From GCA-002701455 sp964342575 (GTDB taxonomy: Bacteria; Pseudomonadota; Alphaproteobacteria; Thalassobaculales; Thalassobaculaceae), in contig CAYFGZ010000009.1 in the NCBI GenBank assembly GCA_964342575.1, positions 1 through 55,195 on the forward strand: a DNA stretch of 55,195 nt, in the 5' to 3' direction. Position numbers and translations under genes: made by a program. Shown in pieces: positions 51,263 to 55,195 of this stretch. The first letter of the stretch is position 1; each line of letters begins with the position of its first letter. The notes under the pieces are model-generated. The model had not been told where the DNA came from, ran no database searches, and saw only the letters and a program-made list of their open reading frames with translations.

Positions 51263-52315
51263 CTACTCTTGGAGTGCGTCTGAAATCGTTTTTTTATCGA
51301 GTCCCGCGTAACCAATTATAACTAATTTGGAGTATCTTTCTGCATCTGACTCCCAATATCTATCAAAATATTTTTCGACGCGATTTCCAACCGCTTGTAT
51401 AGCTAGGCGCATCGGTTTTCCGGAGACTGACAAAAACCCCTTTATTCTTAGTATATTGTGCGATTCTATGACGGCTTCTAATTTTTTGAAAAATTTATCC
51501 TGATCCTGATGTTCCGGCAGATCAATTACAAAACTTCCGAAGTCTTCGTGATCATGATCATCCTCACTTTCGTGATGTGAAGGGCGACTATCTAAATCCA
51601 GTTCAGCTTCAGCCCCAAGCCCAAGCAAAACCGATGCCTTTATCTTCCCAAAGCTCGTTCTGACCGTTTTAACCTTGGGTCTTTGATATTCAGACACCTT
51701 AGATTCAATTAATTCCCATGAACCTTCCTCCACTAATTCGCACTTATTTAGAACGATAATATCAGCACACTGCAGTTGTTCCTCAAAAAGTTCCTCCAGA
51801 GGACTGTCGTGGTCTAGATATTCATCAGCCTCTCTCTGCAATTGAACAGCGGCTGGTTTTTCTGCAAATGTTCCTGAAGCTACAGCCGCGGAATCGATAA
51901 CCGCTACAACCCCATCAACTGTAGCTTGTGTTCTCACTTCGGGCCAGGTAAATGCTTTTAATAACGGCTTCGGTAATGCCAAGCCAGAGGTCTCTATTAT
52001 TATGTGATCCGGCCGCCTAGGCCTATTTAATAGCGTTTTCATGCTCGGTAGAAAATCATCTGCAACGGTACAACAAATACAACCATTCGCCAACTCAACG
52101 ATATCTCCATCAGAACAATTTTCAATCCCGCAGCCGAGCAGCAGTTCCTTATCCACACCTAAATCACCGAATTCATTAATTATAAACGCAAGTTGTCTGC
52201 CTCCAGCCGTAGCTATCAGATTTTTTATCAAACTAGTTTTTCCAGACCCTAGGAACCCCGTAATTACCGTGGCGGGAATTTTTTTGAACGTTGGGCTAAC
52301 TCTCTCTTTCTTCAT
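51263..52315 (-). CDS. cobW: CobW GTPase / metal chaperone
   Basis: A 350-aa G3E GTPase of the CobW family that is thought to deliver Co2+ to the chelatase. The P-loop is GFLGSGKT at 20-27, the metal-binding CxCC motif is Cys79, Cys81 and Cys82 (GCICCTV), and a His/Asp-rich linker (SHHESEDDHDHED) near 240-255 precedes the CobW C-terminal domain. ATG 52315 follows a GGGAGAG Shine-Dalgarno site. It is the first gene after the cobalamin riboswitch and is directly followed by cobN, so its role in B12 synthesis is strongly supported by context. Confidence 0.96.
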   Translation of the reverse strand: MKKERVSPTFKKIPATVITGFLGSGKTSLIKNLIATAGGRQLAFIINEFGDLGVDKELLLGCGIENCSDGDIVELANGCICCTVADDFLPSMKTLLNRPRRPDHIIIETSGLALPKPLLKAFTWPEVRTQATVDGVVAVIDSAAVASGTFAEKPAAVQLQREADEYLDHDSPLEELFEEQLQCADIIVLNKCELVEEGSWELIESKVSEYQRPKVKTVRTSFGKIKASVLLGLGAEAELDLDSRPSHHESEDDHDHEDFGSFVIDLPEHQDQDKFFKKLEAVIESHNILRIKGFLSVSGKPMRLAIQAVGNRVEKYFDRYWESDAERYSKLVIIGYAGLDKKTISDALQE

Positions 52316-52409
52316 TATACTCTCCCGTCAATTAGCATCTCATCTATTCGCCACCAACGGAAGATCCGCATTTCAGCCTCACCCCGAGCTGAAATAGGCA
52401 ACGACGCCG

Positions 52410-52606
52410 ACGGCAGGTCTCCTGGCTCGTGGGTCGCTACGTACGGCTCAACCTTCCCAGAAAAACCACGAGGGCTTTATTCCAGTGGTCGCAAAGAACC
52501 GACGCTCTCCACTCACAGTTGCGGGGGCAGCCGCGGCCTCTAACAAGCTGATTTAACAACTTGGTTAACCGCGTTCCCTTTTAATCAAATCTCGGAACCG
52601 TGGACA
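52410..52606 (-). ncRNA. Cobalamin riboswitch
   Basis: The minus-strand leader of cobW contains the B12 box AGCCAGGAGACCTGCC (plus-strand 52412-52427), the conserved CCCGCAACTGTGA segment (plus-strand about 52515-52533) and the 5' GGTTCC with AAAAGGGAAC (about 52570-52600). These are the conserved core of the adenosylcobalamin riboswitch. It ends about 95 nt before the cobW start. A stem TTTCAGC/GCTGAAA (52371-52377 and 52388-52394) follows without a U-tract, so control of translation or an unrecognised terminator form is possible. It should lower cobW-cobN expression when B12 is plentiful. Confidence 0.93.
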
Positions 52607-52613
52607 AATTAAT

Positions 52614-52641
52614 TTGATATACTAAGCAGTAGATGTGTCAA
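52614..52641 (-). promoter_or_regulatory. Sigma-70 promoter of the riboswitch-cobW-cobN unit
   Basis: On the minus strand TTGACA (plus-strand 52636-52641) and TATCAA (52614-52619) are separated by 16 bp. The expected start near 52607 falls just before the first riboswitch bases, which supports both calls. Confidence 0.65.
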
Positions 52642-52835
52642 GTGATTGATGATTGTTATTTATCGAGATTGCGACTGATTTTCAATTTTACTTGACAAGC
52701 TTTGTGTTTTCATTGACTCCCATACCCTCAAATTGATTCTCTGGTCCTGTTTATAAGAATTTAGATTGTTACAAATAACTTTCACCGCGACCATCCAAAA
52801 TTTGAGCGAACAGTAATTTCCGGGGGTAGAAACTA

Positions 52836-54527
52836 TTGATAGATATTCAGCGGCCAACACATATTAATAATAAGCCTCTCCCCAGGGGGAAACGCTCGCT
52901 TATTTCAACCGCTGAGGCAACTTGGCCCAAAGTATCCATATTTGTCTCCCTATTGGTGCTTATGCCAATAGCAGCATTAGTGTGGTCAGCAAGTAACCCG
53001 GAAGAAAATGTATGGGGCCACTTGGTGAATTCGGTTCTTCCCATATATATTATTAATTCAGTTATCCTGATGGTCGGTGTAGGAGTTGGCGTAATTGTTG
53101 TAGGGACTGGCACTGCATGGTTAATTGCTATGTGTAAATTCCCGGGGCACAAGCTGTTCTCTTGGATGCTAATATTACCACTCGCCATGCCCGCATACGT
53201 CATAGCCTATGTTTATACCGATATCCTGGAATATTCTGGCCCGTTACAAAGCTCCTTACGCACCTTTTTCGGCTGGAAAAGCTCCCAAGACTACTGGTTC
53301 CCAGAAATCAGAAGCCATACTGGAGCTATTATTTTACTAAGTCTGGTTTTATATCCATACGTTTACGCCCTGGCTCGCGCCGCTTTTCTAGAACAGTCCG
53401 CCTCCATGTTAGAAGTTGGCCGTACTCTTGGGCGAAATGCCCTGCAAAATTTCGTTTCGATCTCACTGCCTCTTGCTCGGCCCGCTATCGTGATTGGAAC
53501 GACGCTTGCACTTATGGAAACGTTGAGCGATTTTGGAACTGTTGATTATTTTGCTGTTCGAACACTTACATCTGGTATTTTTGATGTCTGGTTCGGGATG
53601 GAAAACAGAGGAGGCGCGGCCCAAATCGCGCTAGTCCTACTTAGTTTTGTCGTCTTATTAGTCTGGCTCGAAAGTTCCTCCCGACGACAACAACGGGTTC
53701 ACAACACCTGGAAAAAAACAGCTTCCATCAAAGTTCATTTGAACGGTTGGCACTCTTATGCCGCAATAATTTTCTGCCTATTCCCAGTATTTTTTGGATT
53801 TATCCTTCCTACTGTTTTCCTTGTTGCATACGTATTGCATAATGTGGAGCTATTGTGGTTGGGAAACTATCTAGAATACGCTTTAAATAGCATAATATTA
53901 GCGTCAGCAGCAGCTATTATTTGTATGGTTATGGGTATTTTCCTGGGCTATAGCAGCCGCTTAAGTAACAATTGGATTGTTAAGATAGCTGTGCGTATGT
54001 CAACTTTTGGTTACGCATTGCCTGGTGCCGCCTTAGCTATTGGTTTGCTGATAGCTTTTGGTGGAATAAATAGTCTGTGTAATCAGACCTGGCAATTTCT
54101 ATTCAATACGTCACCAGGCTTCTTCTTGGGTGGAGGGCTAGTCGCATTGCTTTTCGCGTACACAATCCGATTTTTAGCAATCGGTGTTGGTTCAGCAGAA
54201 AGCGGGCTGGGAAAAGTTACCCCAAATATGGATATGGCATCACGCACCCTAGGCCACGGTCCCGCATCAACATTGTGCAAAATACATATACCGCTGCTTA
54301 AAAGTAGCCTGATAACTGGATGCGTTTTAATTTTCGTTGACACTATGAAAGAGCTATCCGCTACACTAATACTTCGGCCCTTTAATTTCGAAACGTTAGC
54401 TACTTTTGTGTACCAGTATGCTTCAGACGAACTTCTTCAGGAATGTGCGCCAGCGGCACTGACTATCGTACTAGCAGGCCTTGTGCCAGTTATATTACTT
54501 AACATGGTTATCGACGCCCGTAGGTAG
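52836..54527 (+). CDS. Iron-type ABC transporter permease (two fused permease domains)
   Basis: A 563-aa inner-membrane permease with about 12 hydrophobic segments and two copies of the binding-protein-dependent transport fold, as in FbpB/AfuB-type ferric-iron permeases and ThiP. EAA-type loops are seen around ASMLEVGRTLGRNALQNFVSISLPLARPAI and, in the second half, DMASRTLGHGPASTLCKIHIPLL (short cores EVGRTLGRN and ASRTLGHGP). The start is TTG 52836 with GGGGGTAG before it. It stands alone: no binding protein or ATPase gene is next to it, so partners are encoded elsewhere. It lies between the cobW unit and cobT, but iron is the family substrate and cobalt is unlikely. Confidence 0.92.
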   Translation: MIDIQRPTHINNKPLPRGKRSLISTAEATWPKVSIFVSLLVLMPIAALVWSASNPEENVWGHLVNSVLPIYIINSVILMVGVGVGVIVVGTGTAWLIAMCKFPGHKLFSWMLILPLAMPAYVIAYVYTDILEYSGPLQSSLRTFFGWKSSQDYWFPEIRSHTGAIILLSLVLYPYVYALARAAFLEQSASMLEVGRTLGRNALQNFVSISLPLARPAIVIGTTLALMETLSDFGTVDYFAVRTLTSGIFDVWFGMENRGGAAQIALVLLSFVVLLVWLESSSRRQQRVHNTWKKTASIKVHLNGWHSYAAIIFCLFPVFFGFILPTVFLVAYVLHNVELLWLGNYLEYALNSIILASAAAIICMVMGIFLGYSSRLSNNWIVKIAVRMSTFGYALPGAALAIGLLIAFGGINSLCNQTWQFLFNTSPGFFLGGGLVALLFAYTIRFLAIGVGSAESGLGKVTPNMDMASRTLGHGPASTLCKIHIPLLKSSLITGCVLIFVDTMKELSATLILRPFNFETLATFVYQYASDELLQECAPAALTIVLAGLVPVILLNMVIDARR

Positions 54528-54540
54528 ATAAACGCATTTT

Positions 54541-55195
54541 TCAAAGACGTCCGCCAATGGCTTCTTGACTAAACGCACCGCGTCTACCAGTCCGGTGTTT
54601 CCCATCGTCTTCATCGAATAAATCTGCCAATTGATCCATCATCGTGCCACCTAATTGTTCTGCATCAACAATAGTTACGGCTCTTCGATAATAACGCGTT
54701 ACATCATGTCCAATGCCAATAGCCACCAGTTCAACCGGAGATCGGGTCTCTATATATTGGATTGTTTCCCGCAAATGTTTTTCAAGGTAATTTCCAGGAT
54801 TTACCGACAACGTCGAGTCATCCACCGGGGCCCCATCGGAAATTACCATCAATATGCGGCGTTCTTCGGGTCTCGCCAGAAGTCGTTGATGCGCCCAAAT
54901 AAGCGCCTCCCCATCAATATTTTCTTTAAGGATCCCCTCCCTCAGCATTAACCCCAGCGCTTTTCTAGCGTGCCTCCAAGGTGAATCTGCAGCTTTATAA
55001 ACGATGTGCCTAAGATCATTTAGGCGACCCGGATTCTGTGGTTTACCATTGCTTATCCATTTTTCTCGCGCCGTCCCACCCTTCCATTGTTTCGTCGTAA
55101 AACCAAGGATTTCAACCTTAACACCGCATCTTTCTAGGGTGCGAGCGAGGATGTCAGCGCTCATAGCAGCAATAGTTATAGGTCTTCCTCTCATG
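54541..55195 (-). CDS. cobT: Cobaltochelatase subunit CobT, 3' part
   Basis: The C-terminal part (217 codons) of CobT, the chelatase subunit with a von Willebrand factor A domain that forms the CobS-CobT ring. The visible part begins in the MIDAS loop, at SMRGRPITIAA of the DNSGSMRGRP motif, and continues with RTLERCGVKVEILGFTTKQWKGG and ISDGAPVDDSTL. The first Met at 55194 is internal, so the gene runs off the right end. It is convergent with the permease gene and probably continues to cobS outside the window. With cobN it shows an aerobic cobaltochelatase. Confidence 0.95.
   Translation of the reverse strand, partial: MRGRPITIAAMSADILARTLERCGVKVEILGFTTKQWKGGTAREKWISNGKPQNPGRLNDLRHIVYKAADSPWRHARKALGLMLREGILKENIDGEALIWAHQRLLARPEERRILMVISDGAPVDDSTLSVNPGNYLEKHLRETIQYIETRSPVELVAIGIGHDVTRYYRRAVTIVDAEQLGGTMMDQLADLFDEDDGKHRTGRRGAFSQEAIGGRL

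Noticed and set aside
1..55195. CRISPR arrays, insertion sequences, prophage or toxin-antitoxin pairs
   Set aside because: No regularly spaced repeats, transposase motifs, phage structural genes or paired small genes were found on reading both strands.

Overview
The window looks like chromosomal DNA of an alphaproteobacterium, probably a marine or free-living Rhodospirillales-type lineage. The evidence is a CobN/CobT aerobic cobaltochelatase with CobW under a cobalamin riboswitch, an IalB-family protein, a DUF2333 protein, a Fur/Mur-like regulator and many CoA-thioester enzymes. Base composition looks moderately AT-rich by eye. GTG and TTG starts are common. No transposase, integrase, CRISPR array or phage gene was seen.

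Left and middle (about 0.8 to 40.6 kb) form a dense catabolic block arranged as short, often divergent operons. At 4.5-7.9 kb (minus) lie SDR, MaoC hydratase, DUF35 Zn-ribbon/OB protein and an SCP2-type thiolase, a gene set resembling the hydratase/retro-aldolase module of steroid side-chain degradation. At 9.3-15.1 kb (minus) lie an FMN 2-hydroxyacid oxidase, an acetyl-CoA acetyltransferase, a threonate-type dehydrogenase, two membrane proteins and a PPOX-fold protein. At 15.3-17.5 kb (plus) lies a split TPP-dependent 2-oxoacid decarboxylase with an Ldh2-type reductase. At 20.6-24.3 kb (plus) lie PrpF-like, KDPG aldolase-like, LLM flavoenzyme and class II aldolase genes. At 24.4-33.1 kb two divergent operons share one promoter region: MaoC hydratase, CaiB, AtuA and a detached AtuA C-terminal domain (minus), and CaiB, LLM flavoenzyme and two acyl-CoA dehydrogenases (plus). 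At 33.3-40.6 kb follow an MFS carrier, a PLP aminotransferase, a third CaiB, two SDRs, an NTF2-like protein and an amidase. Substrates cannot be fixed from sequence alone.

Right part (40.7-55.2 kb) is mostly core: phhB, a decayed PhoB-type response-regulator fragment not recognised as an ORF, cobA and cobB, a Fur-family regulator, tRNA-Thr(CGU), a Bax-inhibitor-1 protein, rlmN and ialB. Then come cobN and cobW (minus) behind a cobalamin riboswitch with a good promoter, a two-domain iron-type ABC permease (plus), and the 3' part of cobT cut by the window end.

The most notable points are the ruined response-regulator fragment between phhB and cobA, an ACMSD-type amidohydrolase whose usual catalytic His is replaced by Thr, an acyl-CoA dehydrogenase pair in which one partner lacks an acid at both known catalytic-base positions, the split AtuA in a translationally coupled operon, perfect palindromes in two divergent promoter regions, and the absence of any recognisable regulator across about 40 kb of catabolic genes.
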